A stretch of 64,000 nt of DNA from Achromobacter denitrificans NBRC 15125 (GTDB lineage: Bacteria; Pseudomonadota; Gammaproteobacteria; Burkholderiales; Burkholderiaceae_B), in the NCBI RefSeq assembly GCF_001571365.1, contig NZ_BCTQ01000020.1, positions 1-64,000 on the forward strand. The letters run 5' to 3'. This document shows positions 10,681 through 20,276 of the stretch, one piece after another. A program made the translations under genes and the position numbers. Each line of letters begins with the position of its first letter. Position 1 is the first letter of the stretch. Below the pieces are notes generated by a model. The model had not been told where the DNA came from. It saw only the letters and a list, made by a program, of their open reading frames with translations, and did not search any database.

Positions 10681-11766
10681 TCACGACGCCGGGTAGGAAC
10701 CCAGCACTTTCAGGTAGGCGACCTGCGCCTGCAGGGCGGCAAGCGCGCGTTCGACGTTCGGGTCATTGCGGTGCCCCAGCACGTCGACGTAGAAATAGTA
10801 TTCCCACTGGCCGGTGCGGGCGGGCCGCGACTCGAAGCGCGTCATGGACACGCCGTTGGCCGCCAGCGGCGCCAGCATTTCGTAGACGGCGCCCGCGCGG
10901 TTCGGCACCGCCAGGATCAGGCTGGTCTTGTCCTGCCCGCTGACCAGCGGCTCGATACTGCCGATCGCCAGGAAGCGGGTGCGGTTGTGGGGATCGTCCT
11001 GGATACCCGCGGCGACGACCTGGAGGTTCCAGGCCGGCGCGGCCACTTCGCCCGCGATGGCCGCGATGGAGGGATCGGACGCCGCCGCGCGCGCGGCCTC
11101 GGAATTGCTGGAGGCGGCCACGCGGGCCACGTCGGGATAGTTGCGCGTCAGCCAGCCCTGGCACTGGGCCAGCGCCTGCGGGTGCGCGGAGATGGTCTTG
11201 ATGCCGTCCATGCTGCCCGACTGCGACATCAGGCAATGGCGGATGACGAGCGAGCGCTCGCCCAAAATCTTCAGCGGCGTGTTCAGCAGCAGGTCCAGGC
11301 TGCGGTTGACGGCGCCCTCGGTGGAGTTCTCCACCGGGACCATGCCCACGTCGGCCTGGCCCGCCTCGACGGCGCGGAAGACTTCGTCGAAGGACGCGCA
11401 CGGCAGCTTCTGCACGGCATGGCCGAAGTGCTCCATCGCGGCCTGCTCCGAGAACGAGCCCTGCGGCCCCAGGAAGGCGACCGTCATGCCGCGCTCCAGG
11501 CCTCGACAGGCCGAGATGATCTCGGTCCAGACCGCCGCCACGCCCGCGTTCGGGAACGGGCCGGGGTTGGTCTGCTGCAGGCGGCGGATGACTTCGGCTT
11601 CGCGCTCGGGGCGCAGCACCGGGCCGTCGGCGTGCGCGGCATGCTTGACCTCGCCCACTTCCAGCGCGGCGCGCGCGCGCTGCGTCAGCAGTTCGAGGAT
11701 CTGCGCGTCCAGCGCGTCGATGCGTTGACGCAAGGGGAGCAGCTTGCGCTGCAGATCATCAGCCAT
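10681..11766 (-). CDS. pheA: P-protein: chorismate mutase / prephenate dehydratase
   Basis: 361 residues with three parts in order: an AroQ chorismate mutase (about 1-90, [19 protein letters not shown]), a prephenate dehydratase ([15 protein letters not shown] through the substrate-site residues), and a C-terminal ACT domain with the ESRP phenylalanine-binding motif ([18 protein letters not shown]). It makes phenylpyruvate and is feedback-inhibited by phenylalanine through the ACT domain. It overlaps serC by 8 bp. Confidence 0.95.
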   Translation of the reverse strand: MADDLQRKLLPLRQRIDALDAQILELLTQRARAALEVGEVKHAAHADGPVLRPEREAEVIRRLQQTNPGPFPNAGVAAVWTEIISACRGLERGMTVAFLGPQGSFSEQAAMEHFGHAVQKLPCASFDEVFRAVEAGQADVGMVPVENSTEGAVNRSLDLLLNTPLKILGERSLVIRHCLMSQSGSMDGIKTISAHPQALAQCQGWLTRNYPDVARVAASSNSEAARAAASDPSIAAIAGEVAAPAWNLQVVAAGIQDDPHNRTRFLAIGSIEPLVSGQDKTSLILAVPNRAGAVYEMLAPLAANGVSMTRFESRPARTGQWEYYFYVDVLGHRNDPNVERALAALQAQVAYLKVLGSYPAS

Positions 11767-12889
11767 AGCGACGCTCGAATTCCTTCAGGTACTCGACCAG
11801 CGCCGACACCCCTTCCAGGGGCACGGCGTTGTAGATGGAGGCGCGCATGCCGCCCACGCTCTTGTGGCCCTTCAACTGCGTCAGGCCGGCGGCGTCCGCG
11901 CCTTGCAGGAAGGCGTCGTTGAGCGATTCGTCGCGCAGCACGAACGGCACGTTCATGCGCGAACGCACGGGCGCGTGGATGGGATTGCGGTAGAACGAGG
12001 TGCCGTCCAGGTAGCCGTACAGCAGGTCGGCCTTCGCCTTGTTCGCGGTTTCCATGCCCGCCACGCCGCCGTTGGCCTTGACCCACTTGAACACCAGGCC
12101 CGCGACGTAGATCGCGAAGGTGGGCGGCGTGTTGTAGCGCGAGTGCTCGGCGGCCACGTTGGCGTAATCGAACGCGGACGGGCAGATCGGCAAGGCATGG
12201 CCGATCAGGTCGCGGCGCGCGATGACGACCGTCACGCCCGCCGGGCCGGCGTTCTTCTGCGCGCCCGCGTACAGCAGGCCGCAGCGCGTCACGTCCATGG
12301 GACGCGACAGGAAATGCGAGGACGCGTCGACCACGAGCGGCACGTCGGGCGCGCCCAGCTCGGCGGTATCCGGCCAGTCCATGAACTCGACGCCGCCGAT
12401 GGTCTCGTTGCTGCACAGGTGCAGATAGGCCGAGTCCTTGCGCACCTGCCAGGTATCGACCGGCGGCACCCAGGTCAGCGGCGCCTGCTCGCGGCCATCC
12501 AGTTCGATGGCCTGCTCGCTGCTCGCCGCCACTTGCGCGCTGCCGTAGCGCCCGGCTTCCTTGTACGACCGCTTGGACCAATGGCCCGTCACGACGAAGT
12601 CGGCCGCCGGCGTGCCGCGGCGTCCCATGAGGTTCATGGGAACGATGGCGTTCTCCCCGGAACCCCCGCCCTGCATGAACATGACGGCGTAATCCGCCGG
12701 CAGCCCGAGCAGGTCGCGCAGGTCGGATTCTGCTTCATCGCAGATCTGCACGAAATGCTTGCCGCGATGGCTCATTTCCATCACGGACATGCCGCTGCCG
12801 TGCCAGTCCAGCATTTCCGCAGCGGCTTGCTGCAGCACCACCTCGGGCAAGGCCGAGGGGCCTGCCGAGAAGTTCCAGGGGCGGGCCAT
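11759..12889 (-). CDS. serC: Phosphoserine aminotransferase
   Basis: 376 residues. The N-terminal [15 protein letters not shown] is the family signature, and the PLP lysine lies in [13 protein letters not shown]. It makes phosphoserine for serine synthesis and also acts in the pyridoxal-phosphate pathway. Its ATG overlaps the gyrA stop by one base (TAATG), so it is coupled to gyrA. The gyrA-serC-pheA order is typical of Bordetella and relatives. Confidence 0.96.
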   Translation of the reverse strand: MARPWNFSAGPSALPEVVLQQAAAEMLDWHGSGMSVMEMSHRGKHFVQICDEAESDLRDLLGLPADYAVMFMQGGGSGENAIVPMNLMGRRGTPAADFVVTGHWSKRSYKEAGRYGSAQVAASSEQAIELDGREQAPLTWVPPVDTWQVRKDSAYLHLCSNETIGGVEFMDWPDTAELGAPDVPLVVDASSHFLSRPMDVTRCGLLYAGAQKNAGPAGVTVVIARRDLIGHALPICPSAFDYANVAAEHSRYNTPPTFAIYVAGLVFKWVKANGGVAGMETANKAKADLLYGYLDGTSFYRNPIHAPVRSRMNVPFVLRDESLNDAFLQGADAAGLTQLKGHKSVGGMRASIYNAVPLEGVSALVEYLKEFERRYG

Positions 12890-15558
12890 TATTGCTCCGT
12901 AGGTTCCGTCGAATCCGTCGTTTCCGCGGCGCCGTCGCCGTCGCCGCCGTCCGTGTCCTGACCGTCCTCGTCGAGGTCGCCGTCATCGTCCGCGTCGCTT
13001 TCCACGACACGGCGCACGCCCGACAGCGTGCTGCCGTCGTCGACGTTGATGAGCGTGACGCCCTGCGTGGCGCGGCCCATTTCACGGATTTCCGACACGC
13101 GGGTGCGCACCAGCACGCCGCCGGTCGTGATCAGCATGATCTCGTCCGAAGGCATGACCAGCACGGCGCCGACCACCTTGCCGTTGCGCGAGCTGGTCTG
13201 GATGGCGATCATGCCCTTGGTGCCGCGGCCATGGCGCGTGTACTCGGTGATCGGGGTGCGCTTGCCGTAGCCGTTTTCGGTGGCGGTCAGCACGCTTTGC
13301 GTTTCGTCGCCGGCGACCAGCAGCGCGATCACGGTCTGGGTGTCTTCCAGCATCATGCCGCGCACGCCGCGGGCGTTGCGGCCCATCGGACGCACGTCGT
13401 TCTCGTCGAAGCGCACGGCCTTGCCGGCGTCGGAGAACAGCATCACGTCGTGCTTGCCGTCGGTAAGGTCGGCGCCGATCAGGTAGTCCCCGTCGTCGAG
13501 GTCGACGGCGATGATGCCGGCCTTGCGCGGGTTGGAGAAGTCGGACAGCGGGGTCTTCTTGACGGTGCCGCGCGAGGTCGCCATGAACACGTAGTGGTCT
13601 TCGCTGAATTCCTTGACCGGCAGCACCACGGTGATCTTCTCGCCTTCAGCCAGCGGGAACATGTTCACGATGGGCTTGCCGCGGGAATTGCGCGTGCCTT
13701 GCGGCACTTCCCAGACCTTCAGCCAGTACACGCGGCCGCGGTTGGAGAAGCACAACAGGAAGTCGTGCGTGTTCGCGATGAACAGCTGGTCGATCCAGTC
13801 GTTTTCCTTCATCGCCGTGGCCTGCTTGCCGCGCCCGCCGCGCTTTTGCGAGCGGTACTCGGACAGCGGCTGGCTCTTGATGTAGCCGCCGTGCGACAGC
13901 GTCACGACCATGTCGGTCGGGGTGATCAGGTCTTCGGTGTCGAGTTCGGTGGCGTTCAGCTCGATCTCGGAGCGGCGCGTATCCTTCGCGCCGGTCGAGA
14001 ACTCGGCCTTGATGGCCTGCAGCTCTTCGCCGATGATCGTGGTGATGCGCTCCGGACGCGCCAGGATATCCAGCAGGTCGGCGATGGTGGACATGATGTC
14101 CTTGTATTCGCCGACGATCTTGTCCTGCTCCAGCCCGGTCAGGCGTTGCAGGCGCATGTTCAGGATTTCCTGGGCCTGCGTGTCGCTCAGGCGGTACATG
14201 CCGTCGCCCTGGAGGCCGAATTCGGCGCCCAGGTCGTCCGGACGGAAGGCCGCGCGGCCTCCCGGCGTATCGCCGTCGGCGCGCGACAGCATCTCGCGCA
14301 CCAGGGACGAATCCCACGATTTCGCCATCAGTTCCTGGCGAGCCACCGGCGGCGTCGGCGCCGCCTTGATGATGGCGATGAAATCGTCGATGTTGGCCAG
14401 CGCCACGGCCAGGCCTTCCAGCACGTGGCCGCGTTCGCGGGCCTTGCGCAGCTGGAACACCGTGCGGCGCGTGACCACTTCCCGGCGGTGCTGCAGGAAG
14501 TAGTCGATCATCTGCTTCAGGTTGAGCAGGCGGGGCTGGCCGTCGACCAGCGCCACCAGGTTCATCCCGAAGGTGTCCTGCAGCTGGGTATTCTTGTACA
14601 GGTTGTTCAGCACCACCTCGGGCACTTCGCCCCGCTTGAGCTCGATGACCAGGCGCATGCCGTCCTTGTCGGACTCGTCCCGGATATCGGAAATGCCTTC
14701 GATCTTCTTGTCGTTGACCAGCTCGGCGATGCGTTCCTGCAGCGTCTTCTTGTTGACCTGGTAGGGGATCGCGTCGACCACGATGGCCTGGCGGTTGCCC
14801 TTTTCCATGTCCTCGAAGTGGGTCTTGGCGCGCATGATGACGCGGCCGCGGCCCGTGCGATAGCCTTCGCGCACGCCGGACATGCCGTAGATGACGCCGC
14901 CCGTGGGGAAGTCAGGCGCCGGGATGAGCTCCATGAGCTCATCGACCGTGCACGCCGGATTGCGCAGGCAGTACAGGCAGCCGTCGACCACTTCCTGGAG
15001 GTTGTGGGGCGGAATGTTGGTGGCCATGCCCACCGCGATGCCGGAGCTGCCGTTGACCAGCAGGTTGGGCAGGCGCGAGGGCAACAGCAGCGGCTCTTGC
15101 TCGCTGCCGTCGTAGTTGGGGCCGAAGTCCACCGTTTCCTGGTCGATGTCGGCCAACAATTCGTGCGCGATCTTGGCCAGGCGGATTTCGGTGTAACGCA
15201 TGGCGGCGGCGTTGTCGCCGTCGATGGAGCCGAAGTTGCCCTGGCCGTCGACCAGCATGTAGCGCATGGAGAAATCCTGCGCCATGCGGACGATGGTGTC
15301 GTAGACGGACTGGTCGCCGTGGGGGTGGTACTTACCGATGACGTCCCCGACGATACGCGCCGACTTCTTATAGGCGCGGTTCCAGTCGTTGTTCAGTTCG
15401 TGCATCGCGTAGAGCACGCGCCGGTGGACGGGCTTGAGGCCGTCCCGCACATCCGGTAGCGCCCGACCGACGATCACGCTCATCGCGTAATCGAGGTAAC
15501 TGCGGCGCATCTCTTCTTCCAGCGATACCGGAAGCGTCTCCTTGGCAAAGGAATCCAT
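12889..15558 (-). CDS. gyrA: DNA gyrase subunit A
   Basis: 889 residues. The breakage-reunion domain carries the catalytic Tyr122 ([11 protein letters not shown]) and the numbering matches E. coli. The quinolone-resistance region reads GDQSVYDT, so residue 83 is Gln, 84 Ser and 87 Asp; Gln83 is known as the natural residue in Achromobacter, so it is more likely lineage-typical than a mutation. The GyrA-box QKRGGRGK lies in the C-terminal pinwheel. The tail is highly acidic ([19 protein letters not shown]). It heads the unit running to aroA and cmk. Confidence 0.97.
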   Translation of the reverse strand: MDSFAKETLPVSLEEEMRRSYLDYAMSVIVGRALPDVRDGLKPVHRRVLYAMHELNNDWNRAYKKSARIVGDVIGKYHPHGDQSVYDTIVRMAQDFSMRYMLVDGQGNFGSIDGDNAAAMRYTEIRLAKIAHELLADIDQETVDFGPNYDGSEQEPLLLPSRLPNLLVNGSSGIAVGMATNIPPHNLQEVVDGCLYCLRNPACTVDELMELIPAPDFPTGGVIYGMSGVREGYRTGRGRVIMRAKTHFEDMEKGNRQAIVVDAIPYQVNKKTLQERIAELVNDKKIEGISDIRDESDKDGMRLVIELKRGEVPEVVLNNLYKNTQLQDTFGMNLVALVDGQPRLLNLKQMIDYFLQHRREVVTRRTVFQLRKARERGHVLEGLAVALANIDDFIAIIKAAPTPPVARQELMAKSWDSSLVREMLSRADGDTPGGRAAFRPDDLGAEFGLQGDGMYRLSDTQAQEILNMRLQRLTGLEQDKIVGEYKDIMSTIADLLDILARPERITTIIGEELQAIKAEFSTGAKDTRRSEIELNATELDTEDLITPTDMVVTLSHGGYIKSQPLSEYRSQKRGGRGKQATAMKENDWIDQLFIANTHDFLLCFSNRGRVYWLKVWEVPQGTRNSRGKPIVNMFPLAEGEKITVVLPVKEFSEDHYVFMATSRGTVKKTPLSDFSNPRKAGIIAVDLDDGDYLIGADLTDGKHDVMLFSDAGKAVRFDENDVRPMGRNARGVRGMMLEDTQTVIALLVAGDETQSVLTATENGYGKRTPITEYTRHGRGTKGMIAIQTSSRNGKVVGAVLVMPSDEIMLITTGGVLVRTRVSEIREMGRATQGVTLINVDDGSTLSGVRRVVESDADDDGDLDEDGQDTDGGDGDGAAETTDSTEPTEQ

Positions 15559-15972
15559 ATATATAACGACAGAATCGTGTAAGGAGGAACCCGGGCCGGG
15601 TAAACAGGAAATTCTATCATTCGATTCACGGAGCGGTCAGATGGGCCGCCCGAACAGGCGCCCCGGCAAGCCAGGCCGCGCAACATCCGGACACGGCTGC
15701 CGGCTCGTCCGCCCGCGCCCTGCGGGCCTGTTGCCAAAAACCAACATGGGAAACGGATGGAGTGCCGAAAACGTCATATCCAGCGTTAATGCGCCTGTCC
15801 AGGGAAGCCAAAGCCCCCCAAATGCCTTAAGATTGTTTCCAGCACGCAGGAAACCCAGTAGCTATTCCTTTGAACCAGCTCTTGGCGTTGCTATACTGGC
15901 CCCGTTTTCCTGATATGCGGCGGGGGTTCGCTGCGAGTCACTTATCCAGCTTCAAGCTCAACGAGGAGAAAC
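15559..15972. other. Intergenic region between gyrA and ompA
   Basis: 414 bp holding the divergent control regions of gyrA (minus) and ompA (plus). The ompA promoter is at 15870-15897. No clear sigma-70 pair is visible for gyrA; the sequence just upstream of its ATG is AT-rich (TATATATATG). The open frame on the plus strand at 15542-15913 shows no start signal or recognisable protein and I do not call it. Confidence 0.6.
15870..15897 (+). promoter_or_regulatory. Sigma-70 promoter of ompA
   Basis: TTGAAC at 15870-15875 and TATACT at 15892-15897 with a 16-bp spacer. The leader to the ATG is about 70 nt, which allows leader-based control, as is common for omp mRNAs. Confidence 0.8.
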
Positions 15973-16554
15973 ATGAACAAACCCTCCAAATTCGCTCTGG
16001 CGCTCGCCTTCGCCGCTGTCACGGCCTCTGGTGTAGCTTCCGCGCAAACCGTGGACAACTGGCGCAACCCGTTCGGTGACGTTTGGAAGAACGGCACGAA
16101 CGAACTGTGCTGGCGCGATGCTTTCTGGACCCCGGCCACCGGCATCCCCGGTTGCGACGGCGTTCCGGTTGCACAACAGAAGGCGAAGCCGGCCCCGATG
16201 GCGGCAAAGGTCGTGTTCAATGCTGACACGTTCTTCGACTTCGACAAGTCGACCCTGAAGCCCGAAGGCCGTCAACTGCTGGACCAAGTCGCCCAGCAAG
16301 CTCGCGGTATCGACCTCGAAACCATCATTGCTGTGGGCCACACCGACTCGATCGGCACGGAAGCCTACAACCAGAAGCTGTCCGAGCGCCGCGCCGCTTC
16401 GGTCAAGAGCTACCTGGTCAGCAAGGGTATCGACCCGAACCGTATCTACACGGAAGGCAAGGGTGAGCTGAACCCGATCGCTTCCAACAAGACGAAGGAA
16501 GGCCGCGCCCAGAACCGTCGCGTTGAGATCGAAATCGTGGGTAGCCGCAAGTAA
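15973..16554 (+). CDS. ompA: Outer membrane protein OmpA (peptidoglycan-binding type)
   Basis: 193 residues. A signal peptide ends at ASGVASA-Q (about residue 24); there is no eight-stranded barrel domain, only a short cysteine-containing linker and the OmpA-like C-terminal domain that binds diaminopimelate in peptidoglycan (TDSIGTEAYNQKLSERRAAS). This short form is typical of Bordetella. The Shine-Dalgarno is AGGAGA at 15964-15969. The codon choice is strongly biased, fitting an abundant protein. A strong terminator follows. Confidence 0.95.
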   Translation: MNKPSKFALALAFAAVTASGVASAQTVDNWRNPFGDVWKNGTNELCWRDAFWTPATGIPGCDGVPVAQQKAKPAPMAAKVVFNADTFFDFDKSTLKPEGRQLLDQVAQQARGIDLETIIAVGHTDSIGTEAYNQKLSERRAASVKSYLVSKGIDPNRIYTEGKGELNPIASNKTKEGRAQNRRVEIEIVGSRK

Positions 16555-16577
16555 TTGCCGGACTAGCTACAATAAAG

Positions 16578-16605
16578 GGGCCTCGCATAGCGAGGCCCTT
16601 TTTTT
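16578..16605 (+). terminator. Rho-independent terminator of ompA
   Basis: GGGCCTCG / CGAGGCCC stem, 5-nt loop, followed by seven Ts, 23 bp after the ompA stop. Confidence 0.92.
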
Positions 16606-16662
16606 CGCCGCCAGCGCACCGCTTTGGTGCGGCGGCGCGCCCTCCTCGCCTCGCGCGGACCC

Positions 16663-16676
16663 CTCTATATATAGAG
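16663..16676. promoter_or_regulatory. AT-rich palindrome upstream of ubiG
   Basis: CTCTATATATAGAG is a perfect 14-bp palindrome 22 bp before the ubiG ATG. It may contain the -10 element or be an operator; no matching -35 is obvious. Confidence 0.4.
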
Positions 16677-16698
16677 TCGCCTTACGCTGGACCCGCCC

Positions 16699-17427
16699 AT
16701 GACCACGCAAACCCACGACACCGCCCGCCCCGCCGTCAACGCCGACCAGGCCGAACTGGATAAGTTCGCCGCCCTGGCCAGCCGCTGGTGGGATCCCGAA
16801 AGCGAGTTCAAGCCCCTGCACGCCATCAATCCGTTGCGGCTGGAATGGATCCAGGAATGCGCGGGCAGCCTGGCAGGCAAGGCCGTGCTGGACGTGGGCT
16901 GCGGCGGCGGCATCCTGTCCGAAGCCATGGCCAAGAGCGGCGCCGAGGTAACCGGCATCGACCTGGCCGACAAATCCCTGAAGGTGGCGCGCCTGCACGG
17001 CCTGGAATCGGGCGTCAAGGTGGATTACCGCAAGGTGCCCGTCGAAGAGCTGGCCGCCGAGCGGCCCGGCCACTACGATGTGGTGACCTGCATGGAAATG
17101 CTGGAACACGTGCCGGATCCGGCTTCGATCGTGCGCGCCTGCTCCGCCCTGGTCAAGCCGGGCGGCTGGGTGTTCTTCTCCACCCTGAACCGCAACGCCA
17201 AGTCCTTCCTGTTCGCCATCCTCGGCGCGGAATACGTGCTGCGGCTGCTGCCCCGCGGCACCCACAGCTACGAACAGTTCATCAAGCCCAGCGAACTGTC
17301 CGCCGCGGCGCGCGGCGCCGGCCTGGAGCCGGTCAGCATGCGCGGCATGGAATACAACCCCATCACGCAGATCTATACCCTGTCGTCCAACACTTCGGTC
17401 AATTACCTGATGGCTACCCGCAAATGA
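16699..17427 (+). CDS. ubiG: Ubiquinone biosynthesis O-methyltransferase
   Basis: 242 residues. The N-terminus [19 protein letters not shown] is the UbiG signature and [14 protein letters not shown] (about 63-76) is SAM motif I. It carries out both O-methylations in ubiquinone synthesis. Its stop overlaps the gph start (ATGA), so the pair is translationally coupled, as in Bordetella. Confidence 0.95.
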   Translation: MTTQTHDTARPAVNADQAELDKFAALASRWWDPESEFKPLHAINPLRLEWIQECAGSLAGKAVLDVGCGGGILSEAMAKSGAEVTGIDLADKSLKVARLHGLESGVKVDYRKVPVEELAAERPGHYDVVTCMEMLEHVPDPASIVRACSALVKPGGWVFFSTLNRNAKSFLFAILGAEYVLRLLPRGTHSYEQFIKPSELSAAARGAGLEPVSMRGMEYNPITQIYTLSSNTSVNYLMATRK

Positions 17428-18098
17428 GCGCCCTGATTCTGTTCGACTTCGACGGCACGCTGGCCGACACCGCCCCCGACCTGGCTGCCGCGGCCAACCG
17501 CCAGCGCACCCGCAAGGGCCTGGAACCGATGGCGTACGAGGCGCTGCGCCCGGTGGCCTCGCAGGGCGCCCGCGGCCTGCTGCGCGTCGCCCTGGGCCTG
17601 GCCCCCGGCGACGCCGATTACGAACCCACCCGCCTGCAGTTCCTGGAGGACTACGCGGCCGGGTCCACCGTGCACAGCAAGCTGTTCCCGGGGATCGAGG
17701 CCCTCCTGGCCGACATCCGCCGCCGCGGCCTGTCCTGGGGCATCGTGACCAACAAGGTCACCTACCTGACCCTGCCCATCGTCGAGTTCCTGGACCTGAC
17801 GCGCGAGAGTTCCGTGCTGGTCTGCGGCGACACGACCGCCCATTCCAAGCCGCACCCCCTGCCGCTGCAGCACGCCGCCCGCGAGGCCGGCTTCTCCGTC
17901 GAGCGCTGCGTCTATGTCGGCGACGACCTGCGCGACATCCAGGCGGCGCACGCGGCGGGCATGCCCGCCGTCGCGGCGGCCTACGGCTACGTCGGCGAGG
18001 ACGACAACATCACCACCTGGGAAGCGGAAACCTGCGCCCACTCCTCCACCGAACTGTGGCCCGCCATCGAACCCCTGCTGCCCCGCGATCTGCGCTAG
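17424..18098 (+). CDS. gph: Phosphoglycolate phosphatase
   Basis: 224 residues from the ATG at 17424, overlapping the ubiG stop by 4 bp. HAD hydrolase: the nucleophile motif is [13 protein letters not shown] at the N-terminus, the threonine/lysine motifs follow (GIVTNK; SKPHP), and [15 protein letters not shown] is motif IV. It removes 2-phosphoglycolate formed in DNA repair. Some relatives act on other small phosphates; the linkage to ubiG supports the Gph call. Confidence 0.9.
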   Translation: MSALILFDFDGTLADTAPDLAAAANRQRTRKGLEPMAYEALRPVASQGARGLLRVALGLAPGDADYEPTRLQFLEDYAAGSTVHSKLFPGIEALLADIRRRGLSWGIVTNKVTYLTLPIVEFLDLTRESSVLVCGDTTAHSKPHPLPLQHAAREAGFSVERCVYVGDDLRDIQAAHAAGMPAVAAAYGYVGEDDNITTWEAETCAHSSTELWPAIEPLLPRDLR

Positions 18099-18210
18099 GC
18101 GCGGCGGGGCGAGCCGCTATCCGGACCGCCCCGACCCGGCGCCGATCCACCGAATTAGTTGACAATAACGAACAATCTTTCCCGGATCGGCGTCTTTATC
18201 CCGAAACCAA

Positions 18211-18229
18211 AGTCACTTAAAGTGTGACT
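18211..18229. promoter_or_regulatory. Candidate operator upstream of the MFS exporter
   Basis: AGTCAC and GTGACT flank 7 bp, and the centre CACTTAAAGTG is itself a 5-1-5 palindrome. The size suits a dimeric HTH regulator such as MarR or TetR type; no regulator gene is adjacent. Confidence 0.4.
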
Positions 18230-18236
18230 CATGCAC

Positions 18237-18259
18237 GGTATCGGGGTCTTCCCGATACC
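18237..18259 (+). promoter_or_regulatory. Strong leader hairpin upstream of the MFS exporter
   Basis: GGTATCGGG, loop GTCTT, CCCGATACC: perfect 9-bp arms. No T-run follows, so it is not a simple terminator. Further GC-rich pairings follow directly (CCGGC-CAAC-GCCGG). I do not recognise a known riboswitch class. Confidence 0.5.
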
Positions 18260-18441
18260 CCACCGGCCAACGCCGGAGCCCCGGGCAATGCCGCCCGCGG
18301 CCTTAGATCCAACGCGCCGACGCCAGTCGGCCCAGGCGCGGTGCCGGACGCCCCCGGGGCGCCGAGCACGCCAGACCTTTTCATTCGCCCTTGAACGCCT
18401 GTCCGCGCGCCGCCTTCCCGCGCCGCGCCAGAGGAATGCCC

Positions 18442-19620
18442 ATGCTATTGCCCATCTTGCTGCTTTCCGCCGCCGGGTTCACCATCCTGACGACCGAATT
18501 CCTGATCGTCGGCCTGCTGCCGGGCCTGGCCCGCGACCTGAACGTCACGGTGTCCCAGGCCGGCCTGCTGGTCTCGCTGTTCGCCTTCACCGTGGCGGCG
18601 ACCGGCCCGCTGCTGACCGCCCTCATGGCCAACATCGAGCGCAAGCGCCTGTTCATCAGCGTGCTGGTCCTCTTCGGCCTGTCCAACGCCGTGGCCGCGG
18701 CCGCGCCGAACATCTGGGTCATGGCCGTCGCCCGCTTCGTCCCCGCGCTGGCCCTGCCCGTGTTCTGGTCGCTGGCCAGCGCCACGGCGGTGGAACTGGT
18801 CGGCCCCGCCCGGGCCGGGCGCGCCATCTCCACGGTGGCGTTCGGCATCGTCGCGGCCACCGTGTTCGGCATCCCCATCGGCGTGCTGATCTCCGACGCC
18901 TTCGGCTGGCGCGCCGCCTTCGCCGTGCTGTCGGTCGTGGCGTTCGCCAAGGCCCTGCTGCTGCTGTTCACCTTCCCCAGCACTCGCGTCCGCGCCGACG
19001 GCGTCCGGCTCGTCACTCAGCTGCGCATCCTGCGCAACCCCATGGTGGTCGGCCACGTGCTGCTCTCGCTGCTCGTCTTCACCGGCATGTTCACCGCCTA
19101 CACCTATCTGGCGGACATGCTGGAACGGCTGGCCGGCTTCAACGGCCAGATCGTCGGCTGGACCATGATGGCGTTCGGCGCGGTGGGCCTGATCGGCAAC
19201 ACGCTGGGAGGCCGTCTGGTGGACCGCAGCCCGCTGGGCGCGACCGCCCTCTTCTCCTCGCTGATGGCGGCCGGGCTGGCGGCGCTGGCCCCCGTCATGG
19301 CGTCTCACGGCCTGCTGGCCGTGGCGCTGGGGGTCTGGGGCATCGCCCAGGCGGCCCTCTTCATCGTGTGCCACGTGCGGCTGATGAAATCGGCGCCCGA
19401 GGCGCCGGCATTTGCCGCGTCCCTGAATATCTCGGGCGCCAACATCGGCATCGGGCTGGGCGCCGTGGTGGGCGGAGGCGTCATCGACCGCTACGGCCTG
19501 GCGTCCCTGGGTTGGGCGGCTGCCGCCATCGTCGCCGTGTCGGTCGGCCTGGCCTTCCTGCTGATGGCCGCCTCGCGCGCCCGGCCGCAGTCCAAGGCCG
19601 CCTGCGCCAACGCCGCCTGA
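18442..19620 (+). CDS. MFS drug/sugar exporter, DHA1 (AraJ/YdhP-like) family
   Basis: 392 residues from the ATG at 18442, placed by the Shine-Dalgarno AGAGGA six bases upstream; two earlier in-frame Met codons lack spacing. About 12 hydrophobic segments; TTEFLIVGLLPGLARDLNVT in the first helix pair is characteristic of AraJ/YdhP-type DHA1 exporters, and the loop 2-3 motif region is ANIERKRLF. The substrate cannot be told from sequence; relatives export arabinose, purine nucleosides or drugs. It is monocistronic, with a long structured leader before it and ssrA after it. Confidence 0.8.
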   Translation: MLLPILLLSAAGFTILTTEFLIVGLLPGLARDLNVTVSQAGLLVSLFAFTVAATGPLLTALMANIERKRLFISVLVLFGLSNAVAAAAPNIWVMAVARFVPALALPVFWSLASATAVELVGPARAGRAISTVAFGIVAATVFGIPIGVLISDAFGWRAAFAVLSVVAFAKALLLLFTFPSTRVRADGVRLVTQLRILRNPMVVGHVLLSLLVFTGMFTAYTYLADMLERLAGFNGQIVGWTMMAFGAVGLIGNTLGGRLVDRSPLGATALFSSLMAAGLAALAPVMASHGLLAVALGVWGIAQAALFIVCHVRLMKSAPEAPAFAASLNISGANIGIGLGAVVGGGVIDRYGLASLGWAAAAIVAVSVGLAFLLMAASRARPQSKAACANAA

Positions 19621-19632
19621 GCCCCGCTGTGT

Positions 19633-19660
19633 CCCCGGCGCCACGCCATACGCGCCGGGG
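19633..19660 (+). terminator. Possible terminator after the MFS gene
   Basis: CCCCGGCG / CGCCGGGG 8-bp arms with a 12-nt loop, 12 bp after the stop. There is no T-run, so it may depend on Rho or only protect the 3' end. Confidence 0.4.
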
Positions 19661-19693
19661 AGCAGGAATACAGCAGGCTATGGCATTTACCAG

Positions 19694-19699
19694 TACAAT
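19694..19699 (+). promoter_or_regulatory. -10 element of ssrA
   Basis: TACAAT ends 10 bp before the mature tmRNA 5' end. No good -35 is visible at 16-18 bp. Confidence 0.45.
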
Positions 19700-19709
19700 A
19701 GAACTTCTT

Positions 19710-20098
19710 GGGGCCGATCCGGATTCGACGTGGGTCGCGAAACAACTCAGGGCATGCCGAGCACCAGTACGCTCGTTAAACCACTGGAACACTACAAACG
19801 CCAACGACGAGCGTTTCGCTCTCGCCGCTTAAGCGGTGAGCCGCTGCACTGATCTGTCCTTGGGTCAGGCGGGGGAAGGCAACTTCCTAGGGGGGCAACC
19901 CTCGAACCGCAGCAGCGACATTCACAAGGAATCGGTTTGAACTGGGGTCACACGGTTCAAATTTAAATTACGTGAATCGCTCTGGTCCGGCCTGTCGGTT
20001 GGCTAAGTCCAGGGTTAAAACCAAATAAATCGACTACGCATGTAGAACTGGTTGCGGAGGGCTTGCGGACGGGGGTTCAATTCCCCCCGGCTCCACCA
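19710..20098 (+). ncRNA. ssrA: Transfer-messenger RNA (tmRNA), one-piece
   Basis: The 5' end GGGGCCGATCCGGATTCGAC and the 3' end GGGGGTTCAATTCCCCCCGG then CTCCACCA form the alanine tRNA-like domain; GGGGCCG pairs with CGGCTCC across the 389-nt gene. The resume codon is GCC at 19800 and the tag reads ANDERFALAA then TAA at 19830-19832, the tag I associate with Bordetella. It rescues stalled ribosomes. Its last 24 bp are also the phage attachment core; the gene is intact because the prophage supplies an identical 3' end. Confidence 0.97.
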
Positions 20099-20108
20099 AA
20101 TTAGCAAG
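20075..20108 (+). repeat. attL, left attachment site of the prophage
   Basis: 34-bp direct repeat of 58021-58054 with one mismatch (A/G at 20099). The first 24 bp, GTTCAATTCCCCCCGGCTCC plus ACCA, are the T-arm/acceptor end of ssrA; the rest is ATTAGCAAG. Confidence 0.93.
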
Positions 20109-20128
20109 CTATAGACAGTACAGGACAG

Positions 20129-20158
20129 GGGCGGACGGGTTAACCGATCCGCCCTTTT
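20129..20158 (+). terminator. Phage-borne terminator for tmRNA
   Basis: GGGCGGA-CGG / CCG-A-TCCGCCC stem with a bulged A and a 5-nt loop, then TTTT, starting 31 bp after the tmRNA end and inside the phage. It replaces the host terminator that integration moved to 58095. Confidence 0.8.
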
Positions 20159-20178
20159 CTGTCTCCAACTGTCCACCG

Positions 20179-20209
20179 TTTCACACCGTTTTCACACCCA
20201 AATCACACG
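20179..20209 (+). repeat. Candidate integrase arm-type sites, left arm
   Basis: TTTCACACC at 20179, TTTCACACC at 20190 and AATCACACG at 20201: three direct copies at exact 11-bp spacing, about 75-100 bp inside attL. The same word at the same spacing occurs near attR (57918-57937). Confidence 0.6.
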
Positions 20210-20276
20210 AGCCAGAAACGTCCTGGATTCCCCTGTGCGCTGTCCGCCAGCGCGGCGTCCGAGCTACAGTCGGGCC

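Larger units (their letters stand above)
18099..18441. other. 343-bp leader region before the MFS exporter
   Basis: Holds a TTGACA at 18159-18164 without a convincing -10, a 5-1-5 palindrome CACTTAAAGTG at 18214-18224 nested in AGTCAC-N7-GTGACT (18211-18229), a perfect 9-bp hairpin at 18237-18259 and further GC-rich hairpins to about 18300. See the separate entries and finding. Confidence 0.55.

Noticed and set aside
12892-15459. 855-codon open frame antisense to gyrA
   Set aside because: GC-rich third positions keep the opposite strand open; the product is His/Val/Arg-rich with no domain. gyrA accounts for the DNA.
15542-15913. 123-codon frame in the gyrA-ompA gap
   Set aside because: Overlaps the ompA promoter and the gyrA start, and has no recognisable protein features.
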